Assembly: GCA_947497245.1 (NCBI GenBank)
Contig: CANMFO010000006.1
Span: 62,001-126,000 of the forward strand
DNA from: an uncultured Flavobacteriaceae bacterium
GTDB lineage: Bacteria > Bacteroidota > Bacteroidia > Flavobacteriales > Flavobacteriaceae
Direction of reading: 5' to 3'
Length of the DNA stretch: 64,000 nt
Shown: positions 16,631 to 24,943 of the stretch, piece by piece
Layout: every line of letters begins with the position of its first letter
Numbering within the stretch: position 1 is the first letter of the stretch
Program-made: the position numbers and the translations under genes
Notes under the pieces: generated by a model
Seen by the model: the letters and a program-made list of their open reading frames with translations, nothing else
What the model was told of the DNA's origin: nothing
Database searches by the model: none

Positions 16631-18633
16631 GAGAGTTCCAATATTATTTTATCGACCTTTCCGAGATCGGTTCCATGTGAGATGGACTGTTTCCTTACCT
16701 TTCCGTTGCCCCTGACCTCAACGCTCAATCCTAGGTTTTCCAAGATCGATATGGCGTCCATTCCGCTCATCCCCTTTACATTCGGAACTTTGCTATATTT
16801 TTTTTGTGCCTCGGCATAATATTTCTGAAAATTGGTGTCCAGTTTTTCGTCATTGACCTTTGGCAATTCCACTTCATCTATCAATGGGGAATTGGCATAG
16901 ATTTTTTGCGCCACCGACTTGAACACGGGACCTGAAACATCCGCTCCATAGTATCCCACGCTTTTATCTGGCTCATGGATGACCACGATGCAGGAGTATT
17001 TTGGGTTTTCCGCGGGAAAGTACCCGGCGAATGTGGATATGTACCTTAGCTTATCCGGATCCTTTGAAGCATAATTTTTCTGGGCTGTCCCTGTTTTTCC
17101 CGCCATGGAAAAATTAGGAGAGTACAGGCCATGGCCCGTTCCGTGCTTTTTCTCGACCACATTCTTTAAAAGATCTTTCACCTTGGCGGCCGTTGCTTTG
17201 GTACAGATCGAGGCGTCGATTATTTCTTTTTCGAATTTTTCTATGGTCCGGTCGAGTTCACGGACTTCTTTGATCATCCGGGGCTTCACCATTTCCCCAT
17301 CGTTGGCTATCGCGTTGTAAAAGGTCAAGGTCTGCAATGGGGTCATGGAAACCTCATAGCCGTGCGACATCCATGCGAGCGAAATTCCGGACCAGCCCTT
17401 GTCCCCCGGATAGCGGATGACCGGTTTGCCCTCTCCCTTGATCGGCAGCCCCAGTTCCTTATGCAGGTTCATCGCCATAAGACGGTTCACGTATTTTTCC
17501 GGAGCTTCCTTATATCCGTGATGGATCATTTTTGCAAATGCGGTGTTGGAAGAGACCTCAAAGGCCTTTCCCACCGAAATTTTTCCGTATCCCCCATGTT
17601 TGGAATCCCTTACCGTTCTATCATAAATACGCCAGCGGCCTTTCTCCGTATCCACTACCGAACTCGTATCGATAACCTGGTCCTCCAATGCCGCCACCAA
17701 GCTCATTAACTTGAAGGTGGAGCCCGGTTCGTGCGATTCCCCGATGGCATAGTTCAGGCGCTCATAATATTTTCCCTCGGCCGTCCTTCCCAAATTGGAA
17801 ATGGCCTTGACCTCCCCGGTCTTCGTTTCCATAACGATTACCGTCCCGTGCTCGGCCTTATAGTGCTCTAGCTGTTTCAGCAGGGCATGGTGGGCAATAT
17901 CCTGGATGTTGATGTCTATCGTGGATATTACATTGTAACCGTCTTTGGGCTCCACAATGTTGTCCCGGCCTATTGGTTTCCACTGGCCCTTTGCTATTTT
18001 CTGCTTCAACCTTTTTCCCTCCGTCCCGCGCAGATATTGGCCAAAAGCGCGTTCCAGGCCCACACCCGTATAGTACCCGTTCTCGTCAACGCGCTCATAG
18101 CCCACACTCCGTTCGGCGATTTTGCCCAAAGGATGTTCCCGGACCGTTTTTTGCTCGATGATCAGTCCACCTTTGTAGGGACCGCTTCGAAACAGCGGAA
18201 ATTCCTTGACCATCATGTACTCCGAATAGTCCAAGTTACGAGCAATAAGAGCGTACCTGTTCTTATTTTCCTTGGCCTTTCTCAATAGCTGTTGGTAGTG
18301 CGAGGAGGAATTGCCCAACAGATTCCCCAGTTCATCCGATAAGGGCACAACGTTTTCCTTAAAATCGACATCGCTTACGGTTACGGCATCGAAACGAATG
18401 GAGTATCTGGAGACCGAAGTCCCCAGTAAACTACCATCATCCGAATACAAATTCCCGCGATTCGGGGCAATGGTGAACATCTTCTCTGTACGCTCCATTG
18501 CCAATTCCCTATACCTATCGCCATCGACCATCTGAATGCTCACCAGTTTTACCACTACGGCAAGGGCGAACAGGAACAGACAGGCTGCCACCATGTACAA
18601 GCGGGTCAATATGTTCTTATCGTTAACGGCCAC
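16627..18633 (-). CDS. ftsI: Division-specific transpeptidase FtsI/PBP with PASTA domain
   Basis: A class B penicillin-binding protein of 668 residues that cross-links septal peptidoglycan. A membrane anchor is at about 10-35, followed by a PBP dimerisation domain. The transpeptidase domain has active-site serine motif STFK at 305-308, SSN in FEVSSNTAFAK and the KTGT motif in MAGKTGTAQKN. The last 60 residues form a PASTA domain (KVPNVKGMSGMDAISILENL), not present in E. coli FtsI. Its start overlaps ftsL by 11 bp. Confidence 0.97.
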   Translation of the reverse strand: MAVNDKNILTRLYMVAACLFLFALAVVVKLVSIQMVDGDRYRELAMERTEKMFTIAPNRGNLYSDDGSLLGTSVSRYSIRFDAVTVSDVDFKENVVPLSDELGNLLGNSSSHYQQLLRKAKENKNRYALIARNLDYSEYMMVKEFPLFRSGPYKGGLIIEQKTVREHPLGKIAERSVGYERVDENGYYTGVGLERAFGQYLRGTEGKRLKQKIAKGQWKPIGRDNIVEPKDGYNVISTIDINIQDIAHHALLKQLEHYKAEHGTVIVMETKTGEVKAISNLGRTAEGKYYERLNYAIGESHEPGSTFKLMSLVAALEDQVIDTSSVVDTEKGRWRIYDRTVRDSKHGGYGKISVGKAFEVSSNTAFAKMIHHGYKEAPEKYVNRLMAMNLHKELGLPIKGEGKPVIRYPGDKGWSGISLAWMSHGYEVSMTPLQTLTFYNAIANDGEMVKPRMIKEVRELDRTIEKFEKEIIDASICTKATAAKVKDLLKNVVEKKHGTGHGLYSPNFSMAGKTGTAQKNYASKDPDKLRYISTFAGYFPAENPKYSCIVVIHEPDKSVGYYGADVSGPVFKSVAQKIYANSPLIDEVELPKVNDEKLDTNFQKYYAEAQKKYSKVPNVKGMSGMDAISILENLGLSVEVRGNGKVRKQSISHGTDLGKVDKIILELS

Positions 18634-18955
18634 TTTCTTCTTTAATCGATTTTACCCTTATTTTGCGGGGCGGTACCTCGGAAGGGTACAGTTCCTTTTT
18701 TTTAACGGTCTCGGTAATGGTCGACTCCAATTTTAACCGCTGCACATCTTTATGGACGTCCACAAATTGACTTCGTAATTCCTTCACCTCTTCATTTAGG
18801 GCGGCAATTTGGTGCACTTTCTTGTCGGCACTATGGCTACTGCCGATCATCACCGTGGCCAAGAACGAGGTGAAAACGATGAACAACCAATTTTTTGGTG
18901 CGTCTCCGCTGACCAAGAATTTCCCTTTCAATATGTCCAGAATTCCTTTTCTCAT
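18623..18955 (-). CDS. ftsL: FtsL-like division protein
   Basis: A small bitopic protein of 110 residues from ATG 18955 (MRKGILDILKGKF). An upstream ATG at 19006 would overlap rsmH and adds a tail unlike the family. One membrane helix (WLFIVFTSFLATVMIGSS, about 22-39) is followed by a coiled coil with heptad Leu/Val/Ile (VHQIAALNEEVKELRSQFVD) and a basic C-terminus. Sequence identity with FtsL is always low. The call rests on topology, size and position between rsmH and ftsI. Confidence 0.88.
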   Translation of the reverse strand: MRKGILDILKGKFLVSGDAPKNWLFIVFTSFLATVMIGSSHSADKKVHQIAALNEEVKELRSQFVDVHKDVQRLKLESTITETVKKKELYPSEVPPRKIRVKSIKEESGR

Positions 18956-18989
18956 GATGATTCTATTTTGTTTTCCTGCGGCTCTGCCA

Positions 18990-19904
18990 TCAAATCCTTT
19001 CGGCAATCCGTAATTTTGCGCTCCTTGCCCGGTTGTTCAGGGCAATCTCCCCTGGTGACGGCACGATCAGCGGGCCCACTTTTTTGAAGGGTACAAGGAT
19101 ATTTCCATAAAAATCCTTTTCCGGCTCCCCTTCGAACAGACCCGCTCTTATATAGCGTTTTACCAATCGGTCTTCCAGTGAATGGTAACTGATGATGCTC
19201 AATCTTCCTCCTGGTTCCATCAATTCTTCGGTTTGGAGCAAGAACTCTTTGACGGCCAACAGCTCTTGGTTCACCTCGATCCGTATCGCTTGGTACACTT
19301 GGGCCAAAATCTTGTGCTCCTTAGCACCAGGCAGAAACTTTTTGAGCACCTGTTTCAGGTCGGAAGTGGTTTTAATGGGCGTTGTTTTCCTAGCCGCTTC
19401 AATGGCGCCCGCCATGGCTTTGGCATTTCGCAGTTCCCCATTTTCGAACAAAACCCTTTTCAGCTCGTCGCAGCTATAATGGTTTACGATCGTATGGGCC
19501 GAAAATTCGTTTCTCTGGCTCATTCGCATGTCCAAATCTGCATCGAATCGGGTTGAAAAACCACGTTCCGGTCGATCGAACTGGTGCGAGGAAACCCCAA
19601 AATCGGCCAAAATCCCGTCCACTTTCCGAATGCCATAGAACTTTAAAAACTGCCTGATGTACCGATAATTCTCGTTGATCAGGGTAAACCGGCCATCGTC
19701 GATAGCGTTTTCCAGTGCATCTTCATCTTGATCAAACGCAAACAATTTTCCGTCTTTGCCCAGTCTTTTCAGTATTTCCTTAGAATGCCCCCCTCCTCCG
19801 AAAGTCACATCCACATACACACCGCCTTTGGCTATATTTAGCCCATCGACCGATTCGGACAGCAGTACGGGCTTATGATACATCGGCCCCATCGTCTCCA
19901 TCAT
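18990..19904 (-). CDS. rsmH: 16S rRNA m4C1402 methyltransferase RsmH
   Basis: This SAM-dependent enzyme methylates N4 of C1402 in 16S rRNA. The class I SAM motif VDVTFGGGGHSKEILKRLG is at about 30-50. The family signatures DGILADFGVSSHQFDRPERG and GGRLSIISYHSLEDRLVKR are present. It has up to 304 residues. The start is uncertain: the family normally begins MYHKPVLL, which would be ATG 19883, while ATG 19892 and 19904 lie just upstream. All overlap the mraZ 3' end. Confidence 0.97.
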   Translation of the reverse strand: MMETMGPMYHKPVLLSESVDGLNIAKGGVYVDVTFGGGGHSKEILKRLGKDGKLFAFDQDEDALENAIDDGRFTLINENYRYIRQFLKFYGIRKVDGILADFGVSSHQFDRPERGFSTRFDADLDMRMSQRNEFSAHTIVNHYSCDELKRVLFENGELRNAKAMAGAIEAARKTTPIKTTSDLKQVLKKFLPGAKEHKILAQVYQAIRIEVNQELLAVKEFLLQTEELMEPGGRLSIISYHSLEDRLVKRYIRAGLFEGEPEKDFYGNILVPFKKVGPLIVPSPGEIALNNRARSAKLRIAERI

Positions 19905-20346
19905 CCCCCATTACCTCTTCGGCCAAGGCCGCAAAGTCCTCTGCTGTCTCGGACAACACTTTTTCATAGCCCTCTTTATCCCAGATTTCCACGATGTTGA
20001 TCGCGGAACTCAAAACAACCTCCTTTCTTATTCCTGCAACATCTATCAAATTCTTGGGAATCAACAACCTTCCCGTCGTGTCGATTTCGACCACTTTCAC
20101 CCCCGCTGAAAATCGCCGGATGAAATCATTGTTCTTTTTTTTGAAGCGGTTTTTTTTGTTCATTTCTTGCATGAGCAGATTCCACTCCCCCATGGGGTAC
20201 AGCTCCAGACAGGGTTGAAAAACCGATCTTTTGATTACAAAACCATCGCCCAGCACGGGAGCCATCTGATTTTTTAGGGCAACAGGCATCATTACCCTAC
20301 CTTTGGCGTCAGCCTTACAATCGTATGTTCCAATGAAATTGATCAC
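19873..20346 (-). CDS. mraZ: Transcriptional regulator MraZ
   Basis: The first gene of the dcw cluster, 157 residues with two SpoVT/AbrB-type beta domains (opening MINFIGTYDCKADAKGRVMM; second copy around VVEIDTTGRLLIPKNLIDVA). In E. coli, MraZ binds direct repeats spaced 10 bp apart in its own promoter and represses dcw. Three GTGGTA repeats at exactly 10-bp spacing lie 49-74 bp upstream of this start. The acidic C-terminus (GDDGDDGADVS) is overlapped by rsmH. Confidence 0.97.
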   Translation of the reverse strand: MINFIGTYDCKADAKGRVMMPVALKNQMAPVLGDGFVIKRSVFQPCLELYPMGEWNLLMQEMNKKNRFKKKNNDFIRRFSAGVKVVEIDTTGRLLIPKNLIDVAGIRKEVVLSSAINIVEIWDKEGYEKVLSETAEDFAALAEEVMGDDGDDGADVS

Positions 20347-20376
20347 CCAGTACGGTTGGTTTGTGTTTTAATAACT

Positions 20377-20384
20377 CAAAACTA
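20377..20384 (-). promoter_or_regulatory. Putative -7 box of the mraZ/dcw promoter
   Basis: TAGTTTTG on the minus strand fits the TAnnTTTG consensus exactly and lies 31 bp before the mraZ start. The usual -33 position falls inside the GTGGTA repeats, and no clear TTG is present there. Confidence 0.5.
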
Positions 20385-20394
20385 CAAATTTTAT

Positions 20395-20420
20395 TACCAC
20401 ATTTTACCACAATTTACCAC
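20395..20420 (-). promoter_or_regulatory. Probable MraZ operator: three GTGGTA direct repeats
   Basis: On the minus strand GTGGTA starts at 20420, 20410 and 20400, giving three copies with exact 10-bp period and A/T-rich spacers. The geometry matches the TGGGN-N5 repeats bound by the MraZ ring in other bacteria, although the core here is TGG-T. The site lies just upstream of a TAGTTTTG -7 box, fitting repression. Confidence 0.7.
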
Positions 20421-20537
20421 TTTATTGATAATTTTTATATCATTTTGCCTAAAAGATGGAATCCAAACGGTTCAAAAAGCCGGGCCATTCACGCACCGTT
20501 TACATTTTTTCAAGGATTCGTATTGTGGGGAAATGCC

Positions 20538-20545
20538 TATATTTG
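20538..20545 (+). promoter_or_regulatory. Putative -7 box for the alpha/beta hydrolase
   Basis: TATATTTG matches the Bacteroidota -7 consensus and lies 26 bp before the hydrolase ATG. The -33 element is not convincing. Confidence 0.45.
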
Positions 20546-20571
20546 CGAACTGAGCCAACACGTTTCCCTCA

Positions 20572-21336
20572 ATGGAAGAAAAACTGATAATCGAAGGAAA
20601 ATATAAGTATATCGAGATAGGGGAAGGCACTCCTATTATTATATTACATGGTCTCATGGGTGGGTTGAGCAACTTTCAGGGGGTTACCGAGCACTTTCCC
20701 CCGAAAGGGTACAAGGTGCTTATTCCTGAATTGCCGATATACGATATGCCGGTCGTCAAGACCAACGTGAAGCGATTCGCAAAATTCCTGGAAGCTTTTA
20801 TTGAATTCAAGGGTTTGAAAAATGTAATCCTTTTGGGAAATTCGCTGGGAGGGCATATCGGACTGCTTCACACCAAAATGTATCCCGAAATGGTCAAGGC
20901 CCTCGTTATTACTGGCAGCTCAGGGCTGTACGAAAGCGCTATGGGCGATGGTTATCCGAGGAGAGGGGACTACGAATTCATCAGGCAAAAAGCGGAAAAT
21001 GTCTTTTACGACCCGGCGGTAGCCACCAAAGAAATCGTGGATGAGGTGTTTGCAACGGTAAACGACAGGAACAAGGTAATCCGGACTTTGGCCATTGCCA
21101 AAAGTGCCATCCGCCACAACATGGCAAAAGACCTACCGAAAATGAAGACCCCTACCTGTATTATCTGGGGCGAGAACGACAGTGTCACCCCCCCGGACGT
21201 TGCGGAACTATTCCACGAATTATTACCGGATTCAGACCTTTTTTGGGTAAAAAAATGCGGGCATGCCCCTATGATGGAACACCCTGGGGAGTTCAATAAA
21301 ATTCTGGGTGCCTGGCTGGAGAAGCGGAGATTTTAG
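20572..21336 (+). CDS. Alpha/beta hydrolase
   Basis: A 254-residue cytoplasmic alpha/beta-hydrolase without signal peptide. The oxyanion region is IILHGLMGGLSNF, the nucleophile elbow is LLGNSLGGHIGLL (Ser in GNSLGG), the likely acid is in CIIWGENDSVTPP, and the catalytic His is in KKCGHAPMMEHP. The substrate cannot be told; esterase, C-C hydrolase or lactonase activities all occur in this family. It is divergent from mraZ and followed by engB, a neighbourhood I recall as common in Flavobacteriia. Confidence 0.85.
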   Translation: MEEKLIIEGKYKYIEIGEGTPIIILHGLMGGLSNFQGVTEHFPPKGYKVLIPELPIYDMPVVKTNVKRFAKFLEAFIEFKGLKNVILLGNSLGGHIGLLHTKMYPEMVKALVITGSSGLYESAMGDGYPRRGDYEFIRQKAENVFYDPAVATKEIVDEVFATVNDRNKVIRTLAIAKSAIRHNMAKDLPKMKTPTCIIWGENDSVTPPDVAELFHELLPDSDLFWVKKCGHAPMMEHPGEFNKILGAWLEKRRF

Positions 21337-21453
21337 CAAGAGAGAAGGTCGGTCATAAGCACCGTGTTTCAAAGTATTGATTGGAACAGAACTTCCCATA
21401 CCGTTGTATCGGCATCATTTAATACTATTTGTAACCTTAGAACGTAGCCAAAA

Positions 21454-22071
21454 GTGAAAATAAAGTCGGCCGCCTTTGTAATGAGCAATTCCAAGGTGGA
21501 AAAGTGCCCGAACGAACCCTTACCGGAATACGCCTTCATTGGTCGATCCAATGTGGGAAAATCTTCCCTGATCAACATGTTGACCGATCGTAAGGGCCTT
21601 GCAAAAATTTCTGGACGGCCCGGAAAAACGCAACTGATCAATCATTTTCGCATCAACGACAATTGGTTTTTGGTGGATCTACCGGGCTACGGCTATGCCA
21701 GGGCCTCCAAAAAGGATAAAAAAACCTTCCAGAAGTATATCACCAGCTATTTCGAGCAGCGAAAGCAGTTGGTCTGCTCATTTGTGTTGGTGGACATTCG
21801 TCATGAACCCCAAAAAATTGATACGGAATTTATGGAATGGTTGGGAGAAAACGGCATTCCCTTTTGCATTGTTTTTACGAAAGCGGACAAATTGAAGCCC
21901 GCAGCGATCGAGCAAAAAGTGGAGGCCTATATCCAAGAACTGTTGATGGGCGCATGGGAGGAGGCTCCTGACCATTTCATTACCTCATCCTCCAAACGAA
22001 TTGGCCGCGAGGTTGTATTGGAGTTTATAGACGGGATCAATCAGCAGTTCTTTAAGGAGAACCCGAGGTAA
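21454..22071 (+). CDS. engB: Ribosome biogenesis GTPase YihA/YsxC (EngB)
   Basis: An essential-type GTPase for 50S subunit assembly, 205 residues. It shows G1 GRSNVGKSSLIN, G3 DLPGYGYA, G4 FTKADK and G5-like ITSSSKRIGRE motifs in normal order. The start is GTG at 21454, giving MKIKSAAFVMSNSKVEKCP, which matches the family N-terminus; a later ATG at 21481 would cut the first strand. It lies 117 bp after the hydrolase gene on the same strand. Confidence 0.96.
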   Translation: MKIKSAAFVMSNSKVEKCPNEPLPEYAFIGRSNVGKSSLINMLTDRKGLAKISGRPGKTQLINHFRINDNWFLVDLPGYGYARASKKDKKTFQKYITSYFEQRKQLVCSFVLVDIRHEPQKIDTEFMEWLGENGIPFCIVFTKADKLKPAAIEQKVEAYIQELLMGAWEEAPDHFITSSSKRIGREVVLEFIDGINQQFFKENPR

Positions 22072-22125
22072 AGAATTGAAATGTCCAATTCCCCATGGGC
22101 CAAACCCGTATTCCCTATTTGGACA

Positions 22126-22506
22126 TTAAACGGCCGTCCTATCTTCTATCAGTTCGATCAATTCCCCAGCTTGCCCCAGGGCATTGAGTTCCTGGGTTTT
22201 CACAAGTACCTCGAACCCGTTTGCTGTGGCTGCGAGTACAATCGGAAAGCTGAACCGATGTCCCGGCCCGGGGGCGTACCGTTTTTGGAATTCATCTTTG
22301 TGTAAGAACTCCATGGACAGATCGGTACCTTCCCTGAATTTTTTCCAGCGCCTGTTCTCGGTAAATGCCCCAAACGTTATATCACAAAGGTTGCACTTGT
22401 AGGTGCCCGGACTGAAGATTTTGTGGGCGGTACCCAGCAAAGTGCTCCCAAATCCCGAATCGGCATTGTAGATAAAAATTAGTTTCTGAAGGGTTTTGTT
22501 GTTCAT
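22126..22506 (-). CDS. Conserved hypothetical protein with CxxC motif
   Basis: A 126-residue soluble protein of unknown function. It opens with LIFIYNADSGFGSTLLGTAH and has the paired cysteines YKCNLCDITFG at about 37-47, then WKKFREGTDLSMEFLHKDEF and a beta-rich C-terminus. I recall similar proteins next to engB in flavobacteria, but no biochemical role. The CxxC could bind a metal or be redox active. It is convergent with engB and divergent from the metallo-beta-lactamase gene. Confidence 0.75.
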   Translation of the reverse strand: MNNKTLQKLIFIYNADSGFGSTLLGTAHKIFSPGTYKCNLCDITFGAFTENRRWKKFREGTDLSMEFLHKDEFQKRYAPGPGHRFSFPIVLAATANGFEVLVKTQELNALGQAGELIELIEDRTAV

Positions 22507-22554
22507 TGTTGCTATGTAAAGCTATATATTTATGGCTGATATTGAAACTGCCTT

Positions 22555-23298
22555 ATGCTCAAAAAAATCGGATACGTTACACTGCTGCTCCTATTGCACT
22601 TGCAGGCTAAGTCCCAAAAGGGGGGCCTAGCTTACAGTTCGGAGGCTTTGAAAATAATTCCTCTAACGGACAGCTCCTTTATCCATGTTTCTTACTTGGA
22701 TATTCCTGATGTGGGGCGATTTTCCTGTAACGGTCTGATCTATCTCAATTCCGGTCTGGCAGTTGTTTTTGACACTCCCCAAAACAACGCGGCCGCGTCG
22801 GAACTGATCCAATGGGTGACCGAAACAAAGAAACACCAGATCAAGGCCGTGGTGGTCAACCATTTTCACGACGATTGCACAGGGGGATTGCCCGTTTTTC
22901 ATAAACTGGGCGTACCGTCCTATGCCTATGGCCCTACCCTGGCATTGGCGAAAGAGGAGGGGAACCCTGTTCCCCAAAACGGTTTTGAGAAAGAAATGGA
23001 GCTGGAAGTAGGAGGGGAAAAGATCATCAACCGTTATTTTGGGGAAGCGCATACCACAGACAACATTGTGAGCTACATTCCCTCGGAAGAACTTCTTTTT
23101 GGGGGATGCATGATAAAATCGATCAATGCAAAAAAGGGCAATCTAGAGGATGCAAACGAAGCTGAATGGAGCCACACAGTTGAAAACATCAAAAGAACCT
23201 ATTCAAACATAAAAATTGTCATTCCCGGCCATGGTGAACAGGGAGGCATGGAACTGCTGGACTATACCAGTGAATTGTTCAAACCCAATAAGCCATGA
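22555..23298 (+). CDS. Subclass B1 metallo-beta-lactamase
   Basis: A zinc hydrolase expected to open beta-lactam rings, including carbapenems, in the periplasm. It has 247 residues with a signal peptide (MLKKIGYVTLLLLLHLQAKS). All six B1 zinc ligands are present: His103, His105 and Asp107 in NHFHDDCTGG, His166 in GEAHTTDNIV, Cys185 in FGGCMIKS and His226 in IPGHGEQGG. The substrate-contacting Lys (GGCMIK) and the Asn of KGNLEDAN also fit B1 enzymes. It resembles the chromosomal B1 enzymes of flavobacteria. No integron, IS or plasmid signs lie around it. Spectrum and expression are unknown. Confidence 0.9.
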   Translation: MLKKIGYVTLLLLLHLQAKSQKGGLAYSSEALKIIPLTDSSFIHVSYLDIPDVGRFSCNGLIYLNSGLAVVFDTPQNNAAASELIQWVTETKKHQIKAVVVNHFHDDCTGGLPVFHKLGVPSYAYGPTLALAKEEGNPVPQNGFEKEMELEVGGEKIINRYFGEAHTTDNIVSYIPSEELLFGGCMIKSINAKKGNLEDANEAEWSHTVENIKRTYSNIKIVIPGHGEQGGMELLDYTSELFKPNKP

Positions 23299-23322
23299 AC
23301 CGAACGACCAAAACCGCTACCT

Positions 23323-24942
23323 ATGAAGAAACTAAGCTATGTGGCATTCTTGACCTTGTTGTTGGCCAGTTGTGCTGAAAAAAGCAAGGAACAGCCCAAA
23401 ATAGTCCAGGCCCCTTTTTCCGATATCGATACTTTGGCCATCAATGATTGGTGGAACCGCGGCGAAAATCCGATCATCGATTTAAGCATAGACCGCGACC
23501 AGGTAGTGGCTTTTGGATTGTATACCGTTTCGAACAACACCCTTAAACTCAGCGCACAATTGTATCCACTGCACCCCGAAGAAACACGGGAAGTGCGTTT
23601 GGAAATCCAAGCTAATGGCGAATGGAAGGAAATTCAGAAACAAACGGTAAACCAGCTGGGATGGTCGGCCCTCTTCCGCGTTGAAGATTGGGATGCCTCC
23701 AAAGATTGGAAATACCGCATCCGCCATGGCGAAAATGCACAATTCGAGGGATTGGTACGAAAAGACCCCAAGGACAAGGAACAGATCGTAATGGCGGCCC
23801 TTTCCTGTAACTCTAACCAAGATCGCGGTATGCGGGAGAATTATGTACGCAATATCAACTACCAAGATCCTGACCTGATTTTTTTCGCCGGTGACCAATC
23901 GTACGACCATACGGAGCACACAGCCGCTTGGTTGAAGTTTGGACTGCAGTTCAAGGAAACGTTCCGCAACCGTCCCTGCATTACCATTCCCGACGATCAC
24001 GACATAGGGCAGGGGAACCTTTGGGGCGAAAATGGAAAAATATCCACCTCCCCTGGAAGTCCGGATGGCGGATATACCTACCATCCCGAATATGTGAAAA
24101 TGGTCGAGCGCTGCCAAACCGCCCATTTACCAGACCCCTATGACCCAACTCCCGTGGAACAGGGTATCGGGGTGTATTATACCAATCTTGTTTTGGGAGG
24201 GATAGATTTTGCCATTTTGGAGGACAGGAAGTTCAAATCCGGACCCGAAGGAAAAATTCCGCAGCAAGGCCCCAGACCTGACCACATACGTAATCCGGAC
24301 TACGACCCCTCGTCAATCGATTTGCCAGGGCTTACCCTTTTGGGCGAACGGCAGTTGAGGTTCCTGGAAAACTGGGCGGGCCAAAATAGTGAAATGCCCA
24401 AAGTAGCCCTATCCCAGACCGCGTTCTGCGGCGGGGCCCATATTCATGGGTCGCTGGACAACCGCTTGCATGCCGATCTAGACAGCAACGGCTGGCCCCA
24501 AACCGGACGAAACAAAGCCTTGGAACTCCTTCAAAAGGCAAAGGCCGTGCATATTGCCGGCGACCAACATTTGGCCACGGTCATTAAACAGGGGATCCAC
24601 GAATTTGGAGATGGACCTTGGGCCTTTGTCGTTCCGGCCATTGTAAACGACTACTACAGCCGCTGGTGGTGGCCTGAAGATGAAAAAGCCGGTAGCAATC
24701 CCAATAAAAATACATCCTTACCTTGGACCGGTGATTATAGGGATGGTTTCAACAATAAGATCACCATGATGGCCTACGTAAATCCGGAAAGCCATTCCAA
24801 TGGTGGGGGATATGGGTTGATTCGTTTGAACAAAAAGGACAGGACGGCCACCTTTGAATGCTGGCCCCGCTATGTGGACGTAACCAAACCCGACGCCGCC
24901 CAGTTCGAAGGATGGCCGATCACGGTTTCCATGGAACCCTAA
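23323..24942 (+). CDS. PhoD-like alkaline phosphatase lipoprotein
   Basis: A 539-residue metallophosphatase with a lipoprotein signal (MKKLSYVAFLTLLLASC), so probably anchored in an envelope membrane. An N-terminal beta domain (about 50-150) is followed by the PhoD catalytic domain with MAALSCNSNQ, FFAGDQSYDH, ITIPDDHDIGQGN and HIAGDQHLATV, which carry the metal-binding Asp, Asn and His. The family hydrolyses phosphodiesters and monoesters. It starts 24 bp after the metallo-beta-lactamase stop, so the two could be co-transcribed. It is convergent with the AraC gene, 1 bp apart. Confidence 0.85.
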   Translation: MKKLSYVAFLTLLLASCAEKSKEQPKIVQAPFSDIDTLAINDWWNRGENPIIDLSIDRDQVVAFGLYTVSNNTLKLSAQLYPLHPEETREVRLEIQANGEWKEIQKQTVNQLGWSALFRVEDWDASKDWKYRIRHGENAQFEGLVRKDPKDKEQIVMAALSCNSNQDRGMRENYVRNINYQDPDLIFFAGDQSYDHTEHTAAWLKFGLQFKETFRNRPCITIPDDHDIGQGNLWGENGKISTSPGSPDGGYTYHPEYVKMVERCQTAHLPDPYDPTPVEQGIGVYYTNLVLGGIDFAILEDRKFKSGPEGKIPQQGPRPDHIRNPDYDPSSIDLPGLTLLGERQLRFLENWAGQNSEMPKVALSQTAFCGGAHIHGSLDNRLHADLDSNGWPQTGRNKALELLQKAKAVHIAGDQHLATVIKQGIHEFGDGPWAFVVPAIVNDYYSRWWWPEDEKAGSNPNKNTSLPWTGDYRDGFNNKITMMAYVNPESHSNGGGYGLIRLNKKDRTATFECWPRYVDVTKPDAAQFEGWPITVSMEP

Positions 24943-24943
24943 G

